From the NCBI GenBank assembly GCA_040004775.1, contig JBDUAD010000005.1, positions 1-60,270 on the forward strand: 60,270 bases of DNA, written 5' to 3'. This document shows, one piece after another, positions 19,417 to 26,688 of this stretch. Origin of the DNA: JALZBL01 sp040004775. GTDB taxonomy: Bacteria > Actinomycetota > Actinomycetes > Mycobacteriales > Jatrophihabitantaceae. Position numbers and translations under genes: made by a program. Position 1 is the stretch's first letter; each line of letters begins with the position of its first letter. The notes under the pieces are model-generated. The model saw only the letters and a list, made by a program, of their open reading frames with translations. It ran no database searches and was not told the origin of the DNA.

Positions 19417-19998
19417 ATGACCACCTATGGATCGCCCGTGCTGCCGTCCGTCCGCCCGGCCGCTGCTGAGCCGACGTTGCGGACCGAACGGGGCGACGAT
19501 GCCACCGCGGTGCGTGCGGCGGTCCTCGCCGCCTTCGGGCCCGACCGCGGTGAGGTGGCCGAGCTCGCGCGCCGCCTGGCCGCGGAGGTGCCCGGAGCAG
19601 GCCGGGTGACCGAGCTGGACGGCACCGTGGTCGGGCACGTGCGCGTCTCCCGCGGCTGGTTGGACGCGCCCGACCGCCTGCTCGAGGTCGGAGTGCTGAG
19701 CCCGTTGTCCGTGCGGCCGGAGCAGCAGGGTCGAGGAATCGGTGCCGCGCTGGTGGCCGGCGCCGTACGGGATACGGCCGCGCTCGGCTGGCCGCTGCTG
19801 TTCCTCGAGGGATCGCCCGACTACTACGCCCGGCAGGGGTTCCGCACCGCCGGGCCGATGGGGTTCACCGCGCCGTCGGTGCGCATCCCCGCGCCGGCGT
19901 TCCAAGCCGTGCTCCTGCCCGGGTACGACCCGTCGATGTCCGGCGCCTTGGTATACCCCGACGTGTTCTGGGAACTGGACTGCGTAGGGCTGCGGTGA
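19417..19998 (+). CDS. GNAT-family N-acetyltransferase
   Basis: Probable acetyl-CoA-dependent acetyltransferase; the substrate is unknown. It has 193 residues from ATG 19417. The acetyl-CoA motif A is clear in LSVRPEQQGRGIGAALV, followed by the C-terminal YARQGFRTAG that packs on CoA. The pattern (VGHVRVSRGW, EVGVLSPLSVRP) is that of the YhbS-like branch. It is on the plus strand, divergent from efp and convergent with aroQ (three bases between stops). It occupies the place where a Xaa-Pro peptidase gene (pepQ) is found between aroQ and efp in M. tuberculosis. An earlier ATG at 19387 would add ten residues. Confidence 0.9.
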   Translation: MTTYGSPVLPSVRPAAAEPTLRTERGDDATAVRAAVLAAFGPDRGEVAELARRLAAEVPGAGRVTELDGTVVGHVRVSRGWLDAPDRLLEVGVLSPLSVRPEQQGRGIGAALVAGAVRDTAALGWPLLFLEGSPDYYARQGFRTAGPMGFTAPSVRIPAPAFQAVLLPGYDPSMSGALVYPDVFWELDCVGLR

Positions 19999-20001
19999 TC
20001 C

Positions 20002-20451
20002 TCAGTCGGCTGGGCGGGCCGACAGCCAGGACAGCGCCAGCACGTAACCCTCGACCCCGAGCCCGACGATCACGCCGCTGGCCTGGGCCGACACGTAGCT
20101 GTGGTGGCGGAAGGGCTCGCGACGGTGGACGTTGCTGATGTGCACCTCGACCAGCGGGGCCACCAGCTGGGCGCACGCGTCGCCGAGAGCCACCGAGGTG
20201 TGCGTCCAGGCGCCGGCATTGAGCACGACGGGGGTGGCCGCGTCGGCCGCCTCGTGCAGCCACCGCAGCAACTGGCCTTCGTCGTCGGTCTGGCGTACGT
20301 CGACGTCGAGCCCGAGCTCGCGTCCGGCGCTTTCGCACAGCGCCGCGAGTTCGGCGTGGGTGGTGCGGCCGTACACCTCGGGCTCGCGTGCGCCGAGGCG
20401 GCCGAGGTTCGGCCCGTTAAGCACGAGCACCGGACGCGGTGACGTCGTCAT
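20002..20451 (-). CDS. aroQ: 3-dehydroquinate dehydratase, type II
   Basis: Third step of the shikimate pathway, converting 3-dehydroquinate to 3-dehydroshikimate. It has 149 residues from ATG 20451, overlapping the aroB stop (ATGA). Typical motifs are LNGPNLGRLGAREPEVYG with catalytic Tyr27, the RQTDDEGQL segment, NAGAWTHTSVAL and the catalytic His104 in VEVHISNVHRREPFRHHSY. Last gene of the aroC-aroK-aroB-aroQ run. Confidence 0.96.
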   Translation of the reverse strand: MTTSPRPVLVLNGPNLGRLGAREPEVYGRTTHAELAALCESAGRELGLDVDVRQTDDEGQLLRWLHEAADAATPVVLNAGAWTHTSVALGDACAQLVAPLVEVHISNVHRREPFRHHSYVSAQASGVIVGLGVEGYVLALSWLSARPAD

Positions 20452-21605
20452 GCGGATCCCTTCCGGTCAGTCGTCTCTCGGTCGGCGACCTCGGAGTAGG
20501 CCGCGGCCAGCACGGCGGGGTCGGGATCGTCGGCCCGCCCGGGTCGGGCCAGGCCGTCGAGGACCACGAAGCGCAGTCGTCGGCCCCGCGCCTTCTTGTC
20601 CACCCGCATCGAGTTCAGCAGGGCGTCGAAGGCGCCTTGGCGGTAGGTGGTCGGCAGGCCCAGCGCGCTCAGTACCGCCCGGTGGCGGTCGGCGGTCGCG
20701 TCGTCCAGGCGGCCGAGCGCCCGCGACAACTCCGCGGCAAACACCATTCCCACCGACACCGCCGCGCCGTGGCGCCACCGGTAGCGCTCGGCCCGCTCGA
20801 TGGCGTGCCCCAACGTGTGCCCGTAGTTGAGAATCTCCCGCCGGCCCTGCTCGGTGAGGTCCTCGCCCACGACGTCGGCCTTGACCCGGACCGCGCGCTC
20901 GATCAACTCCCGCTCGAGCGCTCCGCCAGGACGGGCGGCCTCGGCCGGGTCGGCCTCGATGGCGTCGAGAATGGCCGGGTCGGCGATGAAGCCGCACTTG
21001 ACCACCTCGGCCAGCCCGGCGACGTAGTCGTTCAGCGGCAACGACGACAGCGTGGCCAGGTCGCACAGGACCCCGGCCGGCGGATGGAAGGCGCCGATGA
21101 GGTTCTTGCCCCGCTCGGTGTTCACGGCGGCCTTGCCGCCGACCGCCGCGTCGACCATGCCGGCCAGCGTGGTCGGCACCTGGATCACGGGCACGCCGCG
21201 CAGCCACCCGGCGGCCACCCAGCCGGCCAGGTCGGTCGTCGCCCCGCCGCCGAGCCCGATCACAAGGTCGGACCGGGTCATGCCGATCTGGCCCAGCACG
21301 TCCCAGCAGAAGGCGGCCACCGGCACGGTCTTCTGGTCCTCACCGTCCGGCACCTCGACGACGTGGGCGTCAAACCCCTCGCCGGCCAGGTCGGCGCGGA
21401 CCGCCTCGGCCGTGGTGAGCAACGTCGGCGGGTGGATGATCGCCACCCGCTCGGCCGGCGCCCCTGCGGCCGTGCTGGCGCGGACCAGGGCCGACAGCTC
21501 GCCGAGCAGGCCGTGCCCGATCACGACGTCGTAGGGCGCGGCGCCGGCCACGGGAATGCGGGTAGAGGGTCCGACGGAGGTTCCGGGTGTCGGTGCAGCG
21601 TTCAT
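20448..21605 (-). CDS. aroB: 3-dehydroquinate synthase
   Basis: Second step of the shikimate pathway, converting DAHP to 3-dehydroquinate with NAD+ and a divalent metal. It has 385 residues from ATG 21605, overlapping the aroK stop (ATGA). Motifs: DGEDQKT, IGLGGGATTDLAGWVAA (NAD), TTLAGMVDAAVGGKAAVN, GKNLIGAFHPP, metal ligands in AEVVKCGFI and GHTLGHAIE, and RVDKKARG. About 15 extra residues precede the catalytic domain. Confidence 0.97.
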   Translation of the reverse strand: MNAAPTPGTSVGPSTRIPVAGAAPYDVVIGHGLLGELSALVRASTAAGAPAERVAIIHPPTLLTTAEAVRADLAGEGFDAHVVEVPDGEDQKTVPVAAFCWDVLGQIGMTRSDLVIGLGGGATTDLAGWVAAGWLRGVPVIQVPTTLAGMVDAAVGGKAAVNTERGKNLIGAFHPPAGVLCDLATLSSLPLNDYVAGLAEVVKCGFIADPAILDAIEADPAEAARPGGALERELIERAVRVKADVVGEDLTEQGRREILNYGHTLGHAIERAERYRWRHGAAVSVGMVFAAELSRALGRLDDATADRHRAVLSALGLPTTYRQGAFDALLNSMRVDKKARGRRLRFVVLDGLARPGRADDPDPAVLAAAYSEVADRETTDRKGSA

Positions 21606-22261
21606 CGTCGCGCCGCATCGACGGGGTCGACACCGACTGAGCTCGGCGCAGCGTCGGATCCAACGGCATTCTCGGCGCCGATGGCCAGCAGCAGGTCGGC
21701 GACGATGGCCGGCCACGGCCGGCCACCGGTGCTCACCCGGGCGGTGGCGACCTCGTCGTAGAGCGGCGTGCGTTCCCGCTGCAGTCGAGCGAGCACTTCG
21801 GAGGGGTCCGCGGCCAGCAAGGGCCGATCACTGCCCGCGGTGTAGCGCATGGCGGCCTCGACCGTGGTGACCAGGTGGATCACCGGCGACGCACTGTCCC
21901 GCAGCCGCTTCCGTGTGCCCGGCGCCAGCACCGCCCCGCCGCCGAGGGACAGCACGCCGGCGAATGAGCCGAGCGCGAGCGCCACTGCCGCCTCCTCCAA
22001 CGCCCGGAAGGCCGGCTCGCCGTCGTCGGCGAAGATCTCGGCCACGCTGCGCCCCGCGCGGGCCTCGACCAGATCGTCCGAGTCGGCCGCCTCGACGCCG
22101 AGGCGACTTGCCAGCCGCCGGGCCGCGCTGGACTTGCCGGCCCCGGGCAGCCCGACGAGGACCGCCCGCGGCTCCGATCTAACCGTTCCCGGCCGGTCCG
22201 TCCCCGGCCGGTCCGTCCCCGGCCGGTCGGTCCCCGATGCGACGGCGTCGGTCCCGCTCAC
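21602..22261 (-). CDS. aroK: Shikimate kinase
   Basis: Phosphorylates shikimate to shikimate-3-phosphate. GTG 22261 overlaps the aroC stop (GTGA) and gives 219 residues. The first ~31 are an extension containing three tandem GTDRP units (residues 10-24) encoded by a 15-base repeat. The kinase proper follows with P-loop GLPGAGKS (37-44), the shikimate-binding DSDDLVE and EPAFRALEEAAV, GGGAV, and lid motif RPLL. A 20-residue acidic tail ends the protein. Confidence 0.95.
   Translation of the reverse strand: MSGTDAVASGTDRPGTDRPGTDRPGTVRSEPRAVLVGLPGAGKSSAARRLASRLGVEAADSDDLVEARAGRSVAEIFADDGEPAFRALEEAAVALALGSFAGVLSLGGGAVLAPGTRKRLRDSASPVIHLVTTVEAAMRYTAGSDRPLLAADPSEVLARLQRERTPLYDEVATARVSTGGRPWPAIVADLLLAIGAENAVGSDAAPSSVGVDPVDAARR
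22190..22234. repeat. 15-base tandem repeat x3 in aroK 5' end
   Basis: Three consecutive copies of CGGCCGGTCCGTCCC (22190-22204, 22205-22219, 22220-22234; the last has one change). They are in frame in aroK and encode GTDRP on the minus strand. The repeat length is a multiple of three, so copy-number change would not break the gene. Confidence 0.9.
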
Positions 22262-23463
22262 GACCCGGCCGGTCCGGCGCTCAGGCCCCGCTCGGCCAGC
22301 CGCTTGCGATAGCCCTCGGCGTTGCGGCGGGTCTCCTCCAGCGCGTCGCCGCCGAACTTCTCCAGGACGGCCTCGGCCAGCACCAGCGCGACCATCGCCT
22401 CGGCGACGACGCCAGCCGCCGGAACCGCACAGACGTCGGAGCGCTGGTTGATGGCCACCGCCGCCTCGCCGGTGGCCACGTCGACGGTCGCCAGCGCGCG
22501 GGGCACAGTCGAGATCGGCTTCATCGCCGCCCGCACCCGCAGCGGCTCTCCGGTGGACATGCCACCCTCGGTGCCACCGGAATGCTGGGTCCGCCGGCGC
22601 AGCACGCCGTCGTCGCGGGCGATCTCGTCGTGCGCGCGTGAACCCGGCGTGCGGGCGGTCTCGAACCCGTCGCCGACCTCGACGCCCTTGATCGCCTGGA
22701 TGCCCATGAGCGCGGCGGCCAAGCGCGAGTCGAGCCGGCGGTCCCACTGCACATGGCTGCCGAGGCCCGGCGGCACTCCGTAGACCAGGACCTCCACCAC
22801 GCCACCCAGAGTGTCCCCCGCCCGCTTGGTGGCGTCGATAAGCGCGATCATCGCCGCGGCCGCCTCGGGATCCAGACACCGGACCTCGGAGGCGTCGACG
22901 CGGCTTAGGTCGGCCGGCTCGGGGACGACGCCGGCCGGCGCGCGGACCGAGCCGATCTCGACCACGTGGCTGAGCACCTCGATGCCCATGCTCTGCTGCA
23001 GGAAGCGGGCAGCCACCGTGCCCAGGGCCACGCGCATCGCCGTCTCCCGCGCGCTGGCCCGTTCGAGCACCGGGCGCGCGTCGGGCAGGTCGTACTTCTG
23101 CATACCCACCAGGTCGGCGTGCCCGGGCCGGGGCCGGGTCAGCGCCGCGTTGCGGGCCTGCGCGGCCAGCTCGTCGGCGTCCACCGGATCGGCGGCCATC
23201 ACCGTGCGCCACTTCGGCCACTCGGTGTTGCCGACGCGGATGGCCACCGGCCCGCCCATCGTGACGCCGTGGCGCACGCCGGCGGTCAGCTCGACCTCGT
23301 CGGCCTCGAACGCCATGCGGGCGCCGCGGCCGTAGCCAAGACGCCGACGGGCCAGCGCCTCGCTCACGTCGGCCGTCGTCACGCCCACCCCGGCCGGCAG
23401 ACCCTCGATCACGCCGACCAGGGCGATGCCGTGCGACTCCCCGGCGGTGATCCAACGCAGCAC
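22258..23463 (-). CDS. aroC: Chorismate synthase
   Basis: Last step of the shikimate pathway, converting EPSP to chorismate with reduced FMN. It has 401 residues from GTG 23463 (VLRWITAGESHG). Motifs: GESHG, RRRLGYGRGARM, the Gly/Pro-rich TRPRPGHADL, RASARETAMRVALG and the long loop QHSGGTEGGMSTGEP. It heads the overlapping run aroC-aroK-aroB-aroQ and lies 40 bases downstream of the prepilin peptidase gene. Confidence 0.97.
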   Translation of the reverse strand: MLRWITAGESHGIALVGVIEGLPAGVGVTTADVSEALARRRLGYGRGARMAFEADEVELTAGVRHGVTMGGPVAIRVGNTEWPKWRTVMAADPVDADELAAQARNAALTRPRPGHADLVGMQKYDLPDARPVLERASARETAMRVALGTVAARFLQQSMGIEVLSHVVEIGSVRAPAGVVPEPADLSRVDASEVRCLDPEAAAAMIALIDATKRAGDTLGGVVEVLVYGVPPGLGSHVQWDRRLDSRLAAALMGIQAIKGVEVGDGFETARTPGSRAHDEIARDDGVLRRRTQHSGGTEGGMSTGEPLRVRAAMKPISTVPRALATVDVATGEAAVAINQRSDVCAVPAAGVVAEAMVALVLAEAVLEKFGGDALEETRRNAEGYRKRLAERGLSAGPAGS

Positions 23464-23503
23464 GACGTGCAGTCTCCCACCCGCGTCGGCGGTGCCGGGC
23501 GGG

Positions 23504-24160
23504 TCAGCTGAGCGCGGCCACCAGCAACGCACCGAGCATCAGCGGCGGACCGAACGCGAACTCCTCGCGCCAGCCGGCCCGGCGGGCGATCAACAGGGCG
23601 ATCGCGGCGACCGCGCCGAGAACGAAGCCGGCGTACAGGCCGAGGGCCACCGGTCCGACGCCGAGCCAGCCGAGGTACAGACCGAGCAGGCCGGCCAGGG
23701 TGACGTCCCCGAAACCCAGTGCGCGGCGTGAGGTGAGGTGCAGGACGGCGAAGGCGGTGAACGCCCCGACTCCGCAGAGGCCGGCCCGCAGCAACCGGCC
23801 GCCGTCCTGGTCCAGGACCGCAGCGAGGGCAAGCAGGGCGACCCCGAGCAGGTAGCCGGCGCCGATCAACCGGTCGGGCAGGCGATGGTGCTGGCCGTCG
23901 ATGATCGCCAGCGGAGCTAGCACTACGGCCAAGGCCACCCACGCCGGCCAGGCCGCGGTCGGGCCGGCCGCGGCACCGGCCAACGCGCCGAAGGCGGCGG
24001 CCACCCCGGCGACGACGGCGACACGGGCGGCCGAGCTGCGGGTCGGGCGGTACCAGCGCCCGTCCCGGCGGTCGGGGACGGTCAGCGTGAGGCCGGCCAG
24101 ATAGGGCGCGGGCAGCGCCGCGGTGACCGCGCCGCCGACCGCGGCAGCCACCGAACTCAC
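23504..24160 (-). CDS. Prepilin peptidase, A24 family (type IV leader peptidase)
   Basis: Membrane aspartyl protease that would cleave prepilin-like leader peptides. It has 218 residues from GTG 24160. There are about six hydrophobic helices, and both catalytic aspartates are visible: IIDGQHHRLPDRL (about residues 87-99) and the GxGD motif ALGFGDVTLAG. The N-terminal zinc/methylase domain of proteobacterial PilD is absent, so this is the short form. Its place between aroE and aroC is conserved with mycobacteria (Rv2551c). No pilin genes are in the window, so its substrate is unknown. Confidence 0.88.
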   Translation of the reverse strand: MSSVAAAVGGAVTAALPAPYLAGLTLTVPDRRDGRWYRPTRSSAARVAVVAGVAAAFGALAGAAAGPTAAWPAWVALAVVLAPLAIIDGQHHRLPDRLIGAGYLLGVALLALAAVLDQDGGRLLRAGLCGVGAFTAFAVLHLTSRRALGFGDVTLAGLLGLYLGWLGVGPVALGLYAGFVLGAVAAIALLIARRAGWREEFAFGPPLMLGALLVAALS

Positions 24161-24209
24161 CCGGTCACCGGCCGCACCGGGGCAGCGGGGGTTCCGACTC
24201 CGACCCGGC

Positions 24210-25058
24210 TCACGGGCGGACCGCCGTGTCCAGGGCGGCGGCCATGGCCGCGAGCGGGGCCGGGCGGCCAGTCATCAGCCACACCTGCTCGGCGGCCTGG
24301 TGCAGCAGCAGGCGGGCACCGCCGATCGCCATACCGCCGGCGGCGCGTACCGCCGCGGCCAGCTCGGTCGGCCACGGGGCGTAGACGACGTCGAGCACGA
24401 CGGTGTCGGTCGACCAAGTGCGGACGGACAGCGCGTCGGCCGCGGTCGGCGGGAGTGTGCTGATCACCACCGCGCCGGGATCGAAACCGCCGGGGTCAGC
24501 CACGCTCACGGACGAAACCGCGATCCCGAGCGGCTCGGCCGTCGCGATCAGGTCGGCGGTACGGGAGGCGTCGCGCACCGCGACCGTCACCGCCGTCACC
24601 CCGAGGTAGGCGAGGGCGACCACGGCGGAACGCGCGGTGGCCCCGGCACCCAGGATCACCACCTCGCGCTGCGGCAGCCGGCCGACGTCGAGACCCTCAC
24701 CCAGCGCCACTGCCAGCCCGGCCACGTCGGTGTTGTCGGCCCGCCAGCCGCCGTCGGCCCGACGGACCAGGGTGTTCGCCGCACCGGCCGCCCCGGCCCG
24801 CTCACCGACCTCGTCGGCGAGGGCCAGCGCGGCCTCCTTGCCAGGCCGGCTGATCGAGTACCCGACCCAGTCCGGGGGGCTGGCCCGGACCAATCCGGCC
24901 AATTCCTCGGCGCCGCAGTCGATCGGCTCGTAGGTCCACCCGGTCAGTCCCAGGGCGGCGTAGGCGGCCCGGTGCAGCAGCGGCGACAGCGAGTGCGCTA
25001 CGGGCCGGGCGAGCACCCCGGCACGGCTCAGGTGCAACCCCAGTTGTTGCGCCGGCAC
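24210..25058 (-). CDS. aroE: Shikimate dehydrogenase (NADP+)
   Basis: Reduces 3-dehydroshikimate to shikimate. The family N-terminus matches from SRAGVLARPVAHSLSP. GTG 25058 overlaps mltG by 31 bases and gives 282 residues; TTG 25037, or a CTG that would overlap the mltG stop as CTGA, would give a more typical start. Catalytic Lys is in SISRPGKEAAL and catalytic Asp in ADNTDVAGL; NADP-binding VILGAGATARSAV follows. The substrate loop, usually SxTxPxK (for example SLTMPLK), reads SISRPGK, and the NRTxxR cofactor motif reads RDASRTAD, so specificity could be shifted. The operon position supports AroE. Confidence 0.9.
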   Translation of the reverse strand: MPAQQLGLHLSRAGVLARPVAHSLSPLLHRAAYAALGLTGWTYEPIDCGAEELAGLVRASPPDWVGYSISRPGKEAALALADEVGERAGAAGAANTLVRRADGGWRADNTDVAGLAVALGEGLDVGRLPQREVVILGAGATARSAVVALAYLGVTAVTVAVRDASRTADLIATAEPLGIAVSSVSVADPGGFDPGAVVISTLPPTAADALSVRTWSTDTVVLDVVYAPWPTELAAAVRAAGGMAIGGARLLLHQAAEQVWLMTGRPAPLAAMAAALDTAVRP

Positions 25059-26224
25059 GTGTCGGAGGCGGCCAGGAACGCCTTGTAGCTGTTGGTGAAG
25101 AACAGATGCCCGGCGGCGTCGCGGTTGACGAAGTACAGCCAGTTGCCGGCCGGCGGATTGAGCGCGGCCTGCATCACGCCGACCTCGGGATTGGTGATGG
25201 GCGTCGGCGGCAGACCGGGATGGATGCGCAGGTTGTACGGCGAAGTCTCCTTGTAGGTGATCGTGCGCAGGTCCTTGCCTTCCAGCTCTGCGCCGTAGAC
25301 CGAGCTGGAGTCGAACTGGATCGGCGTGTCGGACTTCATCCGGTTGAGCACCACGCGGGCGACCTTGGCCCGGTCCTCGGCGAACTTCGACTCCCGCTGG
25401 ATCAGCGAGGCGATGATCAGCACCTGGTAGGGCGAGTAGCCCAGCGCCTTGGCGTGCGCGCCGAAGTCCAGGCCGTCGGTTTCCGAGGTGAATTGGGCGG
25501 CCATCGCCTGCAGAGCCTCCGACGCCGTGACGTCTGGGTCGAATTGGTAGGTCTGCGGATAGAGGAAACCCTCGGCGGACTTGGGCGTGCCGAAGACGGC
25601 CGGCAGGCCGAGATTCTTCACATCGGCCGCCGCGGCCTTGAGGTCGGTGGCCGGCAGTCGCAGCTGCGTGTGCAGCTGGTCCAGCACCTCGAGAACCGTG
25701 GTGCCTTCCTTGACTGTGACCTTGGCGATTACCCGGTTGGCCGGCTGCAGCAGCAGGGTGACCGCCTGGGAGGCAGCCATATGGCGGCGCAGGCGGAAGA
25801 AACCGGGTTGGAAGTCCTGGGCTCGCCCGCTCCTAGCTGCGGCGGCGACGAAGGCCTGCTTCGACGCGACGACGTCGTGATCCTTGAGCGTGGTCGCGAT
25901 GTCGGGGGTGGCGTCGCCGGCATGAACCTGGACGGTGACCGTGCCGGTTCCGGCCCCGGTGTAATCCGGCGTCGTGCCACTGCCGACGTCGCCGGCCACC
26001 CGCCGCAGGATCGGGTAACCCCCGGCCAGCACGCCGAGCAGGACGACGACGGACACCAGAGTCACGATTCGACGCCGCCGACGCCGCCAACGCCGGCGCC
26101 GGTCGTGACGCCGAGCGCGGCTGGGGCGCGGCGCGGGCGCTGTCGCGACGACGGAGGGATCGGCGGCAGGGTCGTCGAAGAGGGAACCGACGAGATCGGA
26201 GCTCGGGGCGTCGTCCCTGCTCAC
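25028..26224 (-). CDS. mltG: Endolytic murein transglycosylase MltG
   Basis: Cleaves nascent peptidoglycan glycan strands at the membrane, acting as a chain terminator. It has 398 residues from GTG 26224, overlapping the ruvX stop (GTGA). A very basic cytoplasmic stretch (residues about 32-52, many Arg) precedes one transmembrane helix (53-70). The YceG domain follows with the catalytic Glu in LIIASLIQRESKFAEDRAK, VLNRM, and SPYNLRIHPGLPPTPITNP. The end carries a short Cys-containing tail (CRRNNWGCT). Confidence 0.95.
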   Translation of the reverse strand: MSRDDAPSSDLVGSLFDDPAADPSVVATAPAPRPSRARRHDRRRRWRRRRRRIVTLVSVVVLLGVLAGGYPILRRVAGDVGSGTTPDYTGAGTGTVTVQVHAGDATPDIATTLKDHDVVASKQAFVAAAARSGRAQDFQPGFFRLRRHMAASQAVTLLLQPANRVIAKVTVKEGTTVLEVLDQLHTQLRLPATDLKAAAADVKNLGLPAVFGTPKSAEGFLYPQTYQFDPDVTASEALQAMAAQFTSETDGLDFGAHAKALGYSPYQVLIIASLIQRESKFAEDRAKVARVVLNRMKSDTPIQFDSSSVYGAELEGKDLRTITYKETSPYNLRIHPGLPPTPITNPEVGVMQAALNPPAGNWLYFVNRDAAGHLFFTNSYKAFLAASDTCRRNNWGCT

Positions 26225-26688
26225 GCGTCCTCCGCTGGTCGGGGGTGGGGGGTGTCCAGCCAGCCTTGCAAGATTTCCACGGCGGCGGCCTGGTCGATCA
26301 CGGCTCGACCGGCCCGGCCGCGCACGCCATGACCGGAGAGCGTACGCGCCGCCGATACCGTGCTGAGCCGCTCGTCGGCGTAGACCACCGGCAGCCCGGG
26401 AAGGCGCTCGGACAGCCGGGCACCGTAGCGCGTGGCCAGTTCAGCGCTTGCGGCGTGCTGCCCGCGCAAGGTCAGAGGCAGTCCGACCACGACGCCCACC
26501 GCCTCGTGCTCAGCGGCAAGCTCGACGATCCGGTCAAGATCGGCGTCGGCCTTGCGGTCCCGGCGCACGGTCTCGACCGGCACGGCAAGCACACCGCGGG
26601 GATCGCTGCGGGCCACGCCGACCCGAACCGTCCCGACGTCGACGCCCAGCCAGACGCCGGCGCGCCGCCCGCCCGCCGGGTCAGTCAC
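26221..26688 (-). CDS. ruvX: Holliday junction resolvase-like nuclease RuvX/YqgF
   Basis: RNase H-fold protein linked to pre-16S rRNA 5' maturation and Holliday junction resolution. It has 155 residues from GTG 26688, overlapping the alaS end by eight bases. The acidic residues are present: GVDVGTVRVGVARSD, VVVGLPLTLRG, YADERLST and a C-terminal DQAAAVEILQ. The order alaS-ruvX-mltG-aroE is the standard actinobacterial one. Confidence 0.93.
   Translation of the reverse strand: MTDPAGGRRAGVWLGVDVGTVRVGVARSDPRGVLAVPVETVRRDRKADADLDRIVELAAEHEAVGVVVGLPLTLRGQHAASAELATRYGARLSERLPGLPVVYADERLSTVSAARTLSGHGVRGRAGRAVIDQAAAVEILQGWLDTPHPRPAEDA

Noticed and set aside
21602..23455. Single aroC-aroK fusion protein
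   Set aside because: The long open frame passes antiparallel codons of aroC in another frame; aroC and aroK are separate genes with a GTGA overlap.
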